From positions 55,960-119,959 of the forward strand of contig JADHYV010000056.1 of the NCBI GenBank assembly GCA_027604705.1: DNA of 64,000 bases, given 5' to 3'. The translations under genes were made by a program, and so were the position numbers. Positions 41,960 through 52,009 of the stretch are shown in pieces (the first letter of the stretch is position 1; each line of letters opens with the position of its first letter). Under the pieces are notes generated by a model. It ran no database searches. It was not told where the DNA came from and saw only the letters and a program-made list of their open reading frames with translations. This DNA is from Allomyces arbusculus. Its lineage: Eukaryota > Blastocladiomycota > Blastocladiomycetes > Blastocladiales > Blastocladiaceae.

Positions 41960-43979
41960 GTAGTTGACGATTTTTGCCGTGCCGCACCCGATGCCATGAT
42001 CTATCCGCCAGTCGCTGTGACGATTCCGCTGTCTGGACAACCGGGAGTCGCCGAGGGGTGGCGACGCGTTCGCCTAATGGGTGCTCTGCCCAAACAGTCG
42101 GCTCCAAGCGACACGGTTGTTGTGTTTGATGGCGCGGTTATGCGTATTCCGCCGTACCGCTGCCACGGTCCCGCCTCCATATCTCTCAGCTCGTGCCAAG
42201 TGTCCTCGGTGTCAAGTTCTCCCGTTTCGACCAAATTTCGGCAGTTGCGGCGGAGCAAATCTGCAAACGATCTGTCCCCGACCCTAATGCGTCAGTTAAA
42301 CGGCCGTTTGCCATACTTACAGCATGTCTGTATCCTGTCGCCGATCGACGCTGACGCGCTTGCTCCCATGATGGGGGTGCTTGTTCCCATTCTCGAGTCG
42401 CATTCAGTGCACGTGTTGTAATGAGCTACTCCTGCCCACAAAGGTTCTCCCGCAGCTTCGCGACCTCGAGTGGAATTGATCCAGGTCATTGTGAGCGATC
42501 TTGTCGAGCAGGCAATTTTTCCCGCGTCGGAAGAAGACTCCGATGACGATGATGGTTCGTTGCTTAGCCAGGACCTTGTGACCATGTCGGCCCAAGGCAA
42601 CGTCGTTGCGCAGGGCATTTCGACGCTGCCTATGACGCCCAACTTGCGCTCCCTGTCTGTCAAGGCGCGTATCGTGGACCGGAGCGTCGTGTCGGGACTT
42701 GCACAGCTCGGGATGCTGCGGAATCTGGCATTGGACCTGGCTGCCATGCCCCAGCTCACAACAAACGACCAGAACCCGATCATGTTGTCCAGTCTGTTCT
42801 CTCTGACGGTGTCCACTGCGGCGCTGCATTTGCTCTTGGGCCCTGCACATTTTGAACCGTCGCCCGTATCTTGATGGCCGTCTCTGCGTCACCTCACCAT
42901 TCGCATGTCTTTGCCCGGCGCAGAAACGCGTCTGAGCCTTCCTGCGATGCTGCAACTCGTATCGGCCGATATCGCTTTTGATGGGCGTCACGTCGATTAA
43001 CTTGCTGCGGGCGTGCCGCATCTGTCATCGCTTTACCTCAAAGACTGCACGGGCAACCCAGCTACGATTGCGGGTGGATGGATCGCTCACATTCCCTACG
43101 CTCCGGCAGGTCGTGATTCACGGCCAGTACGCGTTCATGCGTGCTATGCTCACTACCATGGCCATGCCCGTGCTTCCGCGCGTGGTGATTGAGCTCGATC
43201 TCGACAGCCCGGACCATTTCGTCGACACCTGGAGCATCTCAGCGCGGTCATCACGGACGCGCCCCACGATTTCGGGGCGCCAGTGGATTGTGCACAAAAT
43301 ATCGACAGCGTACGACGGATTAATGGCCGCGCTCGACGCGCAAGAGTTGGTCTCGACTCCCAGCTTGCAGGAAGCGGTGATGCATGACGGTCTTGGACAC
43401 GGGCATCGCCATGCTCGCCTCAATCTCTCCAATCCTGGCGTCGCAGCTGTCGCAACCCCAATGCACCTACGTCTGACCCATGGTCAGTCGTTGCTGGGCT
43501 CTCGGATACTCCGGCCACGTGGCTTGTGCGTGTCGTCAGCCAGACATACCCAGCCCCAATCGCGCTGCTTGCTCCACTGTTGCGTGCGCCAGGGCTAAGC
43601 AACTCCCGGGTCGAGTCGTTTGAAGGCAGCGACGGGGACACGCTTGATTTGGAGTATCACCGCGACCGGATCGGGATTTGGAATGCGATCTCACGTCTGG
43701 ACATGGAAAAGAGCTCGCCGGTGCGGGTCACCGTCCGCGTCGTGGCCGTCGACGATGTGGCCGGTGCGGTTCGCCGGATTGCCGTGGTCATAAAGACTTT
43801 TGCGCCGCGACAGTATCAAGCGGCGTGGGCTTTGCCGGTGCTGGTGCGCATCGCGACGGGCGTGGATCGGAAGACGGCACTTGCTGAGGGGCTTCGATGT
43901 GCGCTGAAGAAGGTAGACATGGTCGAGGCGGTGGGTTGGCGAGGGCGAGGAGCGATGCGAGTTCATGAGTTTGGTTGAA
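41960..43979 (+). pseudogene. Second F-box-like family, decayed copy 2
   Basis: Family similarity starts abruptly at VVDDFCRAAPDAMIYPPVAV (compare DDFCRVAPKAMIHPPVAV in copy 1). It runs in at least four frames: ~41960-42421, 42470-42874, 42978-43400 and 43526-43978. Matching landmarks include PNLRSLSVKARIVD, NDQNPIMLSSLFSLTVSTAA, ISGRQWIVHKISTAYDG and LEYHRDRIGIWNAISRL. There is no F-box-like N-terminus, and stops and frameshifts interrupt it throughout, so a product is very unlikely. Tandem with copy 1 in the same orientation. Confidence 0.8.
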
Positions 43980-44318
43980 GAAGGAGCGATTCGTTGGGCG
44001 AAAGTTTGGCGTGACGTCAGGTTGGAGGAGGAAACAAATCCATCCGATCTTTATGCACAAGGCCTCCAACCTCAACAAAATCGCCCATCAAGACAATCGA
44101 TGATCGGCTCGTCGTGCAAGATGGTGGATTAGGCCGGGCTTCCATGGTGATGGGCTGTGTGTTGTGTGCTGTCGATGCCATGGTCTCGTTGTGAATGATG
44201 TGTCGCCATGTCAGGTTGTGAATCTCTCACTTCAAGTCTGTGCGAATCGGGAGCGCAGATGAGCTAACCGGCGCGCTGCACCGTTGTACCCGCGATCGAC
44301 AACCGAACAGCAACCACT
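43980..44318. other. Intergenic, no gene seen
   Basis: Spacer between family-2 copies 2 and 3. Confidence 0.6.
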
Positions 44319-45355
44319 ATGAGCAGCAACATGCTGCATTATGGCGGCCAATCGGCGACGAGCGCGACGAGCGCGTCTGCCAGCATCAATTTCACGAAAC
44401 TACCGCCCGAAAGTTTGGTCCTGTTCCCCAAGCAGCTTGTGCAGCCGCCCAAGGACATGTTCCGCGACCCGCACGGCCTGCTACGCGCTCGGACAATGCC
44501 GACGACGTTCTTGCCCTGCGACGCACCTGTAAAACTCTCATGAAGGCTGTCGACGTGGTTTTTTGCGCTGCACCATCCACTTGAAAGTCGCGTTCCTGGA
44601 GCAGCTAACCACGGGCATTGCATTCGACAGCACTACGGTCCCAGTGCACCCGTGGCGTCTTGCCTTGGCCCCAGAATTTTATCTGAACGAGGATAGCCGC
44701 AATGCGCCAGAGGCCATGATCGACCCGCCAGTGGCTGTGCCGGTCCCTTGGGAAGCGCATCTTGTTGAAAAGTGGGGGGGGGGGGGGGGCATTCGAGAGT
44801 CGCGCGTTTTGCCAAAGCACACCTCTACCCCCACCAAGGTTTCCACACCAGATGGAGAGTTAATGCGGATTACACAGTATAAAAACCCTGAAGGCCCACC
44901 ATGCANNNNNNNNNNCAATTTTTTTTTTCGTTCTCTGGTTGGCTGCGGCGCCCCTCGGCTCTCGGCCCGCGCCGGGTGGGGGGGGGGTTGGCGGTGTGTG
45001 GTTTTTTTTTTTTTGGGGGGGGGGGGGGGGGGGCCCCCATTCGAGAGTCGCGCGTTTTGCCAATGCACACGTCTTCCAGCACCATGGTTGCCACACCAGC
45101 TGGAGCGTTCATGCGGATTCCACTGTATCAACACCGTGAAGGCCCTCGATGCATCTCTGTTGGTTCGCAGCGAGTGTCGTCGGTGACGCTCAAGTTGCCC
45201 CGGTTTGACCACATGTCAAAATTGATGTGACGGTGCTGGTGCACATTTCAGCCATCGTGGATCAGAAGACGGCGCTTGTCTCGCTGCTTCGAGACGCTCT
45301 GGGCAAGGTGGTGAACATGGTGGCACAGGTGATGATTGGCGAGGACGACATGTGA
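44319..45355 (+). pseudogene. Second F-box-like family, copy 3, broken and crossing an assembly gap
   Basis: The ATG at 44319 gives MSSNMLHYGGQSATSAT, then NFTKLPPESLVLFPKQLVQP. The frame shifts, and LRCTIHLKVAFLEQLTTG continues from ~44563 to a run of ten N at 44906-44915. After the gap the same protein segment (ESRVLP, then tyrosine/histidine-rich sequence) appears a second time. It jumps from SSVTLKLPRFDHMSKL straight to the C-terminal HISAIVDQKTALVSLLRDAL and a stop at 45353-45355. The central ~350 residues are therefore deleted. Part of the apparent structure is an assembly artefact (see findings). Confidence 0.7.
44906..44915. other. Assembly gap (10 N)
   Basis: Ten unknown bases between two low-quality contig ends with G and T homopolymers. 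Confidence 1.
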
Positions 45356-45812
45356 TGCAAGCTTGCCATTGGAACTTGTTGATATGGGCTTTAGCGGTTC
45401 GACACGACGGTGCATTGGTGGAGAATATCATTCCGTTTTCCCAGAAATCCATGGCCCTCGACAAGCTCACAGCATGTAAGCATGTGCGCACATACAACTG
45501 CCTGAATTCCGCTCATTAGCGTCACGCAGCCCGTCGTTGAAGAGCATCAAGATGCTCCATCGCCGTTCTTCGTAACGTCAATGTGCATCCATAGCGATTT
45601 GGCTCTTGTGTGGGAGTTCCGACTGTTTTCACGTGGTGTGGTCGCTACAGGTTGACCGAATCTAACGTTGCAGAGACACAGACCGGCAAAATATTTGTGA
45701 GAGCCATATGACTCCACTGCATGCCATGCTTCGCGCACCCTCGCGCCAACCAGACTGAACACCACGGCGACGAGCGCGGGATCAGCACAAATTGAACAAG
45801 ACCACGACCACC
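45356..45812. other. Intergenic, no gene seen
   Basis: Spacer between family-2 copies 3 and 4. Confidence 0.6.
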
Positions 45813-45929
45813 ATGAGCAGTACTCTCCGCATTTCGACCTCCAAGTCGCAGCGAGTGCAACGACCACGTCTGCCAACGTCAACTTCATCGAGATCCCACC
45901 CGAAGTACTGGCTTTGATTGTCAAGCACA
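45813..45929 (+). pseudogene. Second F-box-like family, copy 4, truncated after ~40 codons
   Basis: An ATG at 45813 and DNA closely matching the first ~120 bases of copy 1 (MSS start; the region encoding EIPPEVLALIVKHT after a small shift). Similarity stops dead at about 45929, where sequence of different composition begins. Probably cut by an insertion or rearrangement. Confidence 0.65.
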
Positions 45930-46390
45930 CTAGGCATCAACATTCATGGCAGGGGAACCCACATTGCCAGCATCACCAGGGCCCGTGACAGGCCCCACAG
46001 TGGCAGTAGGCATGGGGGGGGGGGGGTTGACAGAAGGATCTCTGTGACCATTGCCCCCAGCATTGGCAGGAGCAGTCAAGTTGGTGCAACAGTGGGGCAT
46101 GTTGAAGTTTTGAGTTGTGCACAGGGGGACAGCGTGACAGCAAGCAGAAAGAGATGAAGTGGTGCAGCTTGCTGGGACAATTCGTCGACAAAAGAGAGTG
46201 TGGGTCCATTCCTGCGGTTGTAACCCTTGCAAGGGCCATGGGGGAGGGGTGCAGGGCCATGTGTTGAGGTTTTTTCACCTGACCTTCCTGTCAGGGTTTT
46301 CCTCACACAGGCAGCAGGTTTTCCTGACCTGGTTTGTCGACGATTTGTCATCAATAGGCGAGATAGGCACATGAACGCTGTAGTATTGTG
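45930..46390. mobile_element. CpG-poor insert, possible mobile-element fragment
   Basis: About 450 bases with only some eight CpG sites, far fewer than in the surrounding DNA, starting exactly where copy 4 loses homology. It contains a C/A-rich stretch with gggcccgtgacaggccccac and a G run at 46017-46028. On the minus strand a Pro/Gly/Asn-rich 100-codon frame ends GDAGNVGSPAMNVDA. There are no terminal repeats or transposase motifs that I can see, so the mobile-element label is inference. The right border is uncertain. Confidence 0.3.
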
Positions 46391-46450
46391 AAGTGTGATG
46401 TACAACAGTCTGTTTGCCAGGACGGCATCCAACAACTTGCAATCTTTATA

Positions 46451-47836
46451 ATGTCCGACGGAAAATTTAGCGGCGTTCCAGCTGCGACCAACGGGGCGAT
46501 AGGCCTGCCTGCCGACCGACTCCATTCAACTCCTGCAACTTGGTCTGAGCGGCCACCGAATTCGTTTTCAGCAAACCCCCACGACCATTTGCCGACTTCT
46601 CCCTCGAATCCCATGTCTTCATCAGCCCTGCTGTCCCTCGGCAGCAAGGAACTCGGCGAGCCCGTTGTTGTCATTCACCACCTTTCCAAGCGTCGGTTCC
46701 CATTGCAATCTGAGGTATCGTGAAGGCTCGGCCACGTCCCTCACAATCAAGATACGGTCCCGGTTTCCACAGAGTACACGGTGCCCGGCAGCGACGAGGT
46801 GGTGCGCGCTCTGAATGATATCCATCTCGCGCCCGATTCGGAGATTTATCCCATTCTGCGGTACGGCAGCGTCTCCCTCCGCCCTTTTCGCGTCACTCAT
46901 CCGGCTTCGTGTCACCGACAGCGGCGAGTTCGTCATTCTCCGAGGTCCGTCAGGTGGCGGCAAGACGAGCCTTCTCAACATTCTTGGCACTATTGACAAT
47001 GCCACGTCTGGCACCATTGGTTCGCTCGCCCGCTTTTTTAATTTCGTCACCGACCGAGCGGTACTGACGCTTGCGCGGTAGAAATTCTTGGCGAGCGCAT
47101 CACCGAGCACTCGAGCGACACTTACCTGTCGGACTTGCGGCTGCGGCGCATCGGGTTCGTCTTCCAGTCGTTCAACCTGCTCGCGACCATGTCGGCGCTC
47201 GAGAACGTGGAGTTGCCCATGACGATTCGCGGCAAGCTGCCGGCTAAAGCTCGGCGTGCACGCGCCCTTGAGCTGCTCACGCTCGTGGGACTGCAAGATC
47301 GGGTTGCGCACTTGCCGTCAGAGCTTTCGGGCGGTGAACAGCAGCGTGTGTACGTTGCTGTTGCGGCTAATGGTTGCCTGGGTGTGAACGCGGCCGAGGA
47401 AAGTTGACCATATGCCGCTTGGGAATAGGACAATTGCCCGGGCGCTCGCCAACGACCCAGTACGCTCGTTTTATCGCATCGATTTCCACGATGGAATCAT
47501 TCTATTCACCAGCACGTCCTCCTTTAGGAATTGCTCCTCCTCGATGAGCCGACAGGCGACCTCGACACCAAGAACACGGTCGACATCATGGACTTGCTTT
47601 TGCGCATCAACCACGAGCGCCGCACGACCTGTGTCATGGTCACGCACAACCCGGACGTCGAGTGCTACGCGGACCGGCTGCTCTACTTGCAGGACGGCCG
47701 GTTTGTCAAGCAGGCTATCAACGAGGTGCAAGTGCCACTCGTGCTTGAGGACTACCAGGCGTATCTCAAGCTGCGCGACCAGGCGCCGCCGGTTGCCGTG
47801 GAGGGAGAGACGGCCGAGGGCAGAGCGGCGCGCTGA
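46451..47836 (+). CDS. LolD/MacB-like ABC ATPase subunit with five introns
   Basis: Soluble ABC nucleotide-binding protein of the bacterial lipoprotein-release/macrolide-export type; a few protists carry similar proteins. Start ATG 46451 ([15 protein letters not shown]). After a ~70-residue Ser/Pro-rich start, splicing gives [15 protein letters not shown], then LNDIHLAP, Walker [11 protein letters not shown]-loop [20 protein letters not shown], signature [18 protein letters not shown], Walker [16 protein letters not shown] and the H-loop in [16 protein letters not shown]. Five short introns (starting near 46692, 46859, 47027, 47355 and 47460) are all GT-AG with matching phase. The two splices that join …EQQRV to TIARAL and …NDP to ELLLLDEP restore textbook motifs. 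There is no membrane domain, and no permease gene is seen in the window. The substrate is unknown. Confidence 0.85.
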
Positions 47837-48047
47837 GCTTGTGTGGACTGGTGGTGACGACTTGGGTTTAGCGCTTGCAGAGCGCTCTGAAATACTATCT
47901 CGTATCACATCATTTGTTATTCTCCTGCTCAACTTTATCGCAACCCGCGGCCATGAACGGCATCTGCCAAACGCTTCTGCCGCGGAACTGTTCAAAAGCT
48001 CGGCCGACTGCAGAAACGAAGGCATACATGCATCATCATCATCGACA

Positions 48048-49261
48048 ATGACTGCGGTCAACCACTTCCTCGAGCTCAAAAGTCTCCCAAGCTGCCGCAT
48101 TCTACGCACGAGCTCATCAAAATGGCAATTTCAAGGACGCCATCCGTGGACCGGACATCGAATGAAATCGACTCTGCCTTCCACAACGATTGGATCAGCA
48201 AGAAGTGTCGGCGAGCCCAAATCGCCATCAGCACCCCTGCAGGGACTATTTGAACGGCTTACCTCTGATTCGGTCGTTGACCAAGCGACTGCGGGCGATG
48301 CGGATTGTACAATTCCGACGCAAACTCGTGTCTCGTCATTCTCACGTCGCTTCTTGGACAACTTGGTCGACATGACGTGGGGTGTCCAGTTGGATCCGCC
48401 GCCGGGTGATGGCGGCAAGCTCGTGTTCGTTGGCGAGACGATCGTGGTCACGACGTTCGCAATTTATGTTTGGAGTGGGTCTCGGCGGCAGTGGACCAAA
48501 CGTACACTTCCGGCGTCGATGAGTGGACAAGTTTTGTGCGCTCACGCAACCATGAGCGGCTACGTTTGCGTTCTGTTGGGTACGCGATCGCAAACCATGA
48601 TGCGCTCTCCATGCCGTCGGCTGACAATTTCTACGCGGGATAGAGAGTGGCGCATTGCACACGAGGTGGGTCGACAAGGAAGTGGAGCGCAATTCATGGT
48701 CGGAGCTCGTACTTCCGCCACGTATCCGGGTTGTTCACCTGACGGGAGGCGTTGCGCATCTGTGCGCGCTCACGGCCACGGGCCAGGTCCTCGCTTGGGG
48801 GTCCAACTCGGTCGGCCAGCTCGGCAACGGCACCATTACATTCGATTGGGTCGACACGCCGACGGTCGTGGACGCGCTCGACGGTCTTTGCGTCACCAAA
48901 ATCTCGTGTGGGCATTGGCACTCGGCGGCCCTCCTTGGTATTTGTCGAAAACTTTGCTTGTTTCGCGCTTGGTACTTGCTGACGTGAATTGTGCACGAGA
49001 GTAGACGCATGTGTCATGACATGGGGCGGCACATCTTCCCCTGTCTTGGGCCACGGTTGCGATCCGGCCGTACCGTCGATGGTCGAGTTTGGCTCGACCC
49101 ACGGAAATTTGACGGGTGGAGAACTCGATGGCGACGATGTGGAAGCTTGCGATGTATTTTGTGGCCCCGACGTGACGCTCGTTCTTGATGTGTGGGGGCG
49201 GGTGCATTGTTTTGGGTCCGACAAAGCTGTTGCTTGTGTGCTGTTGCCTGGGTGCTTATAA
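48048..49261 (+). CDS. RCC1-repeat protein, short form
   Basis: ATG at 48048 (MTAVNHFLELKSLPS). Exons ~48048-48585, then from ~48650 (donor gtacgc, acceptor gggatag), then from ~49003 after a donor near 48937. RCC1-type repeats: AHLCALTATGQVLAWGSNSV followed by GQLGNG, then ISCGHWHSAALL joined to DACVMTWGGTSSPVLGHG, and VTLVLDVWGRVHCFGSD near the end. Two or three blades are recognisable against seven in RCC1 itself; the N-terminal ~150 residues may hold degenerate blades. Such proteins are often scaffolds or GTPase regulators; no specific role is assigned. The ABC ATPase gene ends 211 bases upstream on the same strand. Confidence 0.6.
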
Positions 49262-49673
49262 ATGCGTGTCATTACGCGCTCCGTACTGCTAGGTTGGGCA
49301 AAACAATGCTTCTGGACATGAGCAACGTGCGGCGGTTGCTTGCAGATGCTGGTCGAGAATATTCTTGGGTCTTCAATAGTCCTCACCATCGTGATTCATC
49401 GTTCAAAAAGCGTGATCCAACGCATATCCGTTCCGAGAACCATGCACACAACCACTCGCCAGAGCCGTCATTTCTGGCATATCCGCTTTGTCGTCTGCAG
49501 TCTGGCTGCCCGACTCGGTGCCTGTGTTAGCTTGCGCTGCAAGTTCGTTCTGACCTCCCTCCCACCGATATGTCACCATGCCACATCGTATGTCACATCG
49601 CGGTGGAGCGATCTGCTGCTCTGCATTGGAAAAGCTTGCGGATATATTCCGGGCCAAAATCGAATCACTTTGT
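49262..49673. other. Intergenic, no gene seen
   Basis: Convergent gap between the RCC1-type gene and the minus-strand LRR gene. Confidence 0.6.
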
Positions 49674-51407
49674 TCACAGCAACAAAAAGAACGCTGCCTT
49701 GAGCTTCACCAAAACGTCCCTAGAAATCTCCCTGCCACGGACACCCAAGGTAATCCGTTCGTGCGGGCTACGCGGCGGCATATGAGCGAGCAAATGTGGC
49801 GCCAACTCCTCAACCACATTGGTCAATCCCAGGTCGAGCGACCGTAACGTTGGCGGCAACGCGGCAATCCACGTGGGCGCCATGTCGACATCCAGGTCGT
49901 TACACGACAGATTCAATGCGCGCAGCCGCGGCGGGAACGGGATTGGCAGTGTATCAAAATCGCCGAGATTCAGGTCGAGGTGCACGAGCGACTTTGGCCA
50001 ATGATCTACGAGGTCGGCCAGGTCGCTGGCAGCCACTTCGCACCGCTGCAGGTGCAGCGACTGCAGTCGCGGTGGCATGTGCTGCGCAAGGTGCGCAAGG
50101 ACACCTGTGTTGTGGAGATGCCAGGCGGACAGAATGAGCGTTGTGAGCGTCCAAGGGAGCCGAGCAATCACGTCAAAGAGGACGTCAGTGCCTTGAGATT
50201 GGGTCGAGAGCGAGAGCCGGGTCAGGGTCGGTGAAAGTAGCAAGGTTCGACCCATTTCAAGGTGCCAGTCTGGGATTGTCACGGCGAGATCCAACTGGGC
50301 GAGTGGCAGCACAAACTTCATCGGTCTGGCTAGAGCGTCTTGGTCGTGGCGGTCGCTCAGATTCACATCAAACTGCAAACGATCGAGTCCCACGGGTAGT
50401 GTTTGGGCTAGCTGCACGCACTCGGCATAATCGGCCTCGTCAAACACCGACACACATAGGGCTAGGTGGCGAAGACGTGGGCAGCAATGCAGCGCACGCA
50501 CGACATCCATGAGACTCGCTGGGCTACTCGACGCCAGGAACGTGCAGGACTCGAGATGGGCAAAGTTTGGCAGAGCCTTGACCAGCCATGGGACACATGG
50601 CGCCCATGCAAGGTCAAATCCGTGGAGATGAATCTTGAGCTTGCGAAGTGAGATGGGCATATGTTGGAGTAGCGGCACGAGTGCAGAACAGTGGTCCGGA
50701 TAATGACCCACGACTTCGATCGACAAGGACCGGAGTGAGCGCGGTAAAGTGCCAAAGAAGTTCTTGTTTTCCGAGAGCATGGGGAGCGAGCAGACGTCGA
50801 GCGCCAAAGACGAAACGGTATCAGGAATCGACGCTTGAACGCGAGCAGCGTTGACAGCATGCCCGATAATTCGTAGGGAGCGACACAATGGTGGAATCCG
50901 CCAGCAGGATGGGTCTGTTATCCAAAGTTGCGTCGTGTAGTGCAACAACGAGTGGCCGCGAATCGGAACCAGCGACCATGTCACTGATGCAGCTGGTGAA
51001 GGCTGCGCATTGATATCGCGGGGCAATAATATGCGATTCGTGTCACGCTGGGGCAGAAGCAAGAAATATTGAAAGTGGTTTGTCGAGTCGACCACAGCGG
51101 TCCCGTCCAAGTTGGCTTTAGTTGCAAACGAACCAACTTGGTATCTGCCAGACGGCCGAGCAAACGCAAACGAGTCTCCCGCCTGTGAGCAAACTATCTC
51201 AACCCCGAATTCACTTGAATCACGCACAGGCAGCTCCGAAACTGCAGGAGCGCGGAGCGACGCAAGGATAGCGGGAGCAAAAATGGACGGTGCAGCCAAA
51301 GCGAGGTGAACGAGCGCCTCACGGTCCTTGACGTTGACCCATGCGCAGACGACGTCCAAAACGTAGGTCGGCAACTCGTGCAGTGTCAATGTCGGCGTGA
51401 TCATCAT
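49674..51407 (-). CDS. LRR protein with divergent F-box-like N-terminus, 577 aa
   Basis: Single exon, ATG at 51405-51407. N-terminus: LTLHELPTYVLDVVCAWVNV, then ALVHLALAAPSIFAPAILAS, an F-box-like helix pair different from the main family. The rest is a regular leucine-rich repeat array of 24-28 residues, for example LPRSLRSLSIEVVGHYPDHC and HMPPRLQSLHLQRCEVAASD. Late repeats have the form FPPRLRALNLSCNDLDVDMA and LPPTLRSLDLGLTNVVEEL. It lacks the Y-x-x-G-x-P-V-W block of the main family. A decayed relative with a similar N-terminus may be at 61883-63240. A substrate-adaptor role is possible but unproven. Confidence 0.75.
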   Translation of the reverse strand: MMITPTLTLHELPTYVLDVVCAWVNVKDREALVHLALAAPSIFAPAILASLRAPAVSELPVRDSSEFGVEIVCSQAGDSFAFARPSGRYQVGSFATKANLDGTAVVDSTNHFQYFLLLPQRDTNRILLPRDINAQPSPAASVTWSLVPIRGHSLLHYTTQLWITDPSCWRIPPLCRSLRIIGHAVNAARVQASIPDTVSSLALDVCSLPMLSENKNFFGTLPRSLRSLSIEVVGHYPDHCSALVPLLQHMPISLRKLKIHLHGFDLAWAPCVPWLVKALPNFAHLESCTFLASSSPASLMDVVRALHCCPRLRHLALCVSVFDEADYAECVQLAQTLPVGLDRLQFDVNLSDRHDQDALARPMKFVLPLAQLDLAVTIPDWHLEMGRTLLLSPTLTRLSLSTQSQGTDVLFDVIARLPWTLTTLILSAWHLHNTGVLAHLAQHMPPRLQSLHLQRCEVAASDLADLVDHWPKSLVHLDLNLGDFDTLPIPFPPRLRALNLSCNDLDVDMAPTWIAALPPTLRSLDLGLTNVVEELAPHLLAHMPPRSPHERITLGVRGREISRDVLVKLKAAFFLLL

Positions 51408-52009
51408 TGACGGATGGGTGCGCTGACTGCGGCTTGGGGATTTTGATCTTGCGACGTCACAATTTGTGTTGACGAGACAGCGATGACAACGGGCCGTTCG
51501 GCTGTTGATATTGCAGGAGGTCCTGTGGAAGATGGTACGTCTACGTAGCTTGTGGGCGACTTGGGGCCGACGGTCGTTAAAACTGTATCACGACAGCGCT
51601 CTAATGTATCATGACGAACGCCGGCTTCCTAATCTGCATTCACAGGTTCGACACTCGCTGTGTTTTGGCTGAGGCCCAAAAGCGTCGATTCTGACTCTTT
51701 GCAACGATTCATTTTGCGACTCTCTGCCACCATAGTTAACGATTATTTTGCAGCAGCGACAGCGACGATTTGCCTGCTTGGCATCGCTCCTTGGCGGCCA
51801 CGAGGTGGTCGTGCGGCCCGACTAGCTGTCACAACTAAGTCATGATCGTGGGCCTCTGCGCTCTTGCGTTTCACTAATGCTCGATCATCATGTCTACTCC
51901 TGCTGGAAGATGTGTGGGGACTGCGCGACAAGTTCCGTCTAGGAATTTGTATTTTGATGATCCACAAACACAAACCCGAGCAAATTCCGGCAACGAAGAA
52001 AACAAACGC
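51408..52009. other. Intergenic, no gene seen
   Basis: Upstream of the LRR gene and 3' flank of the surface-protein gene. AT-richer than its surroundings. Confidence 0.6.

Noticed and set aside
47412-49004. 530-codon plus-strand ORF read as one protein
   Set aside because: Its first part runs through the ABC ATPase exons in a wrong frame; only the part from 48048 belongs to the RCC1-type gene.
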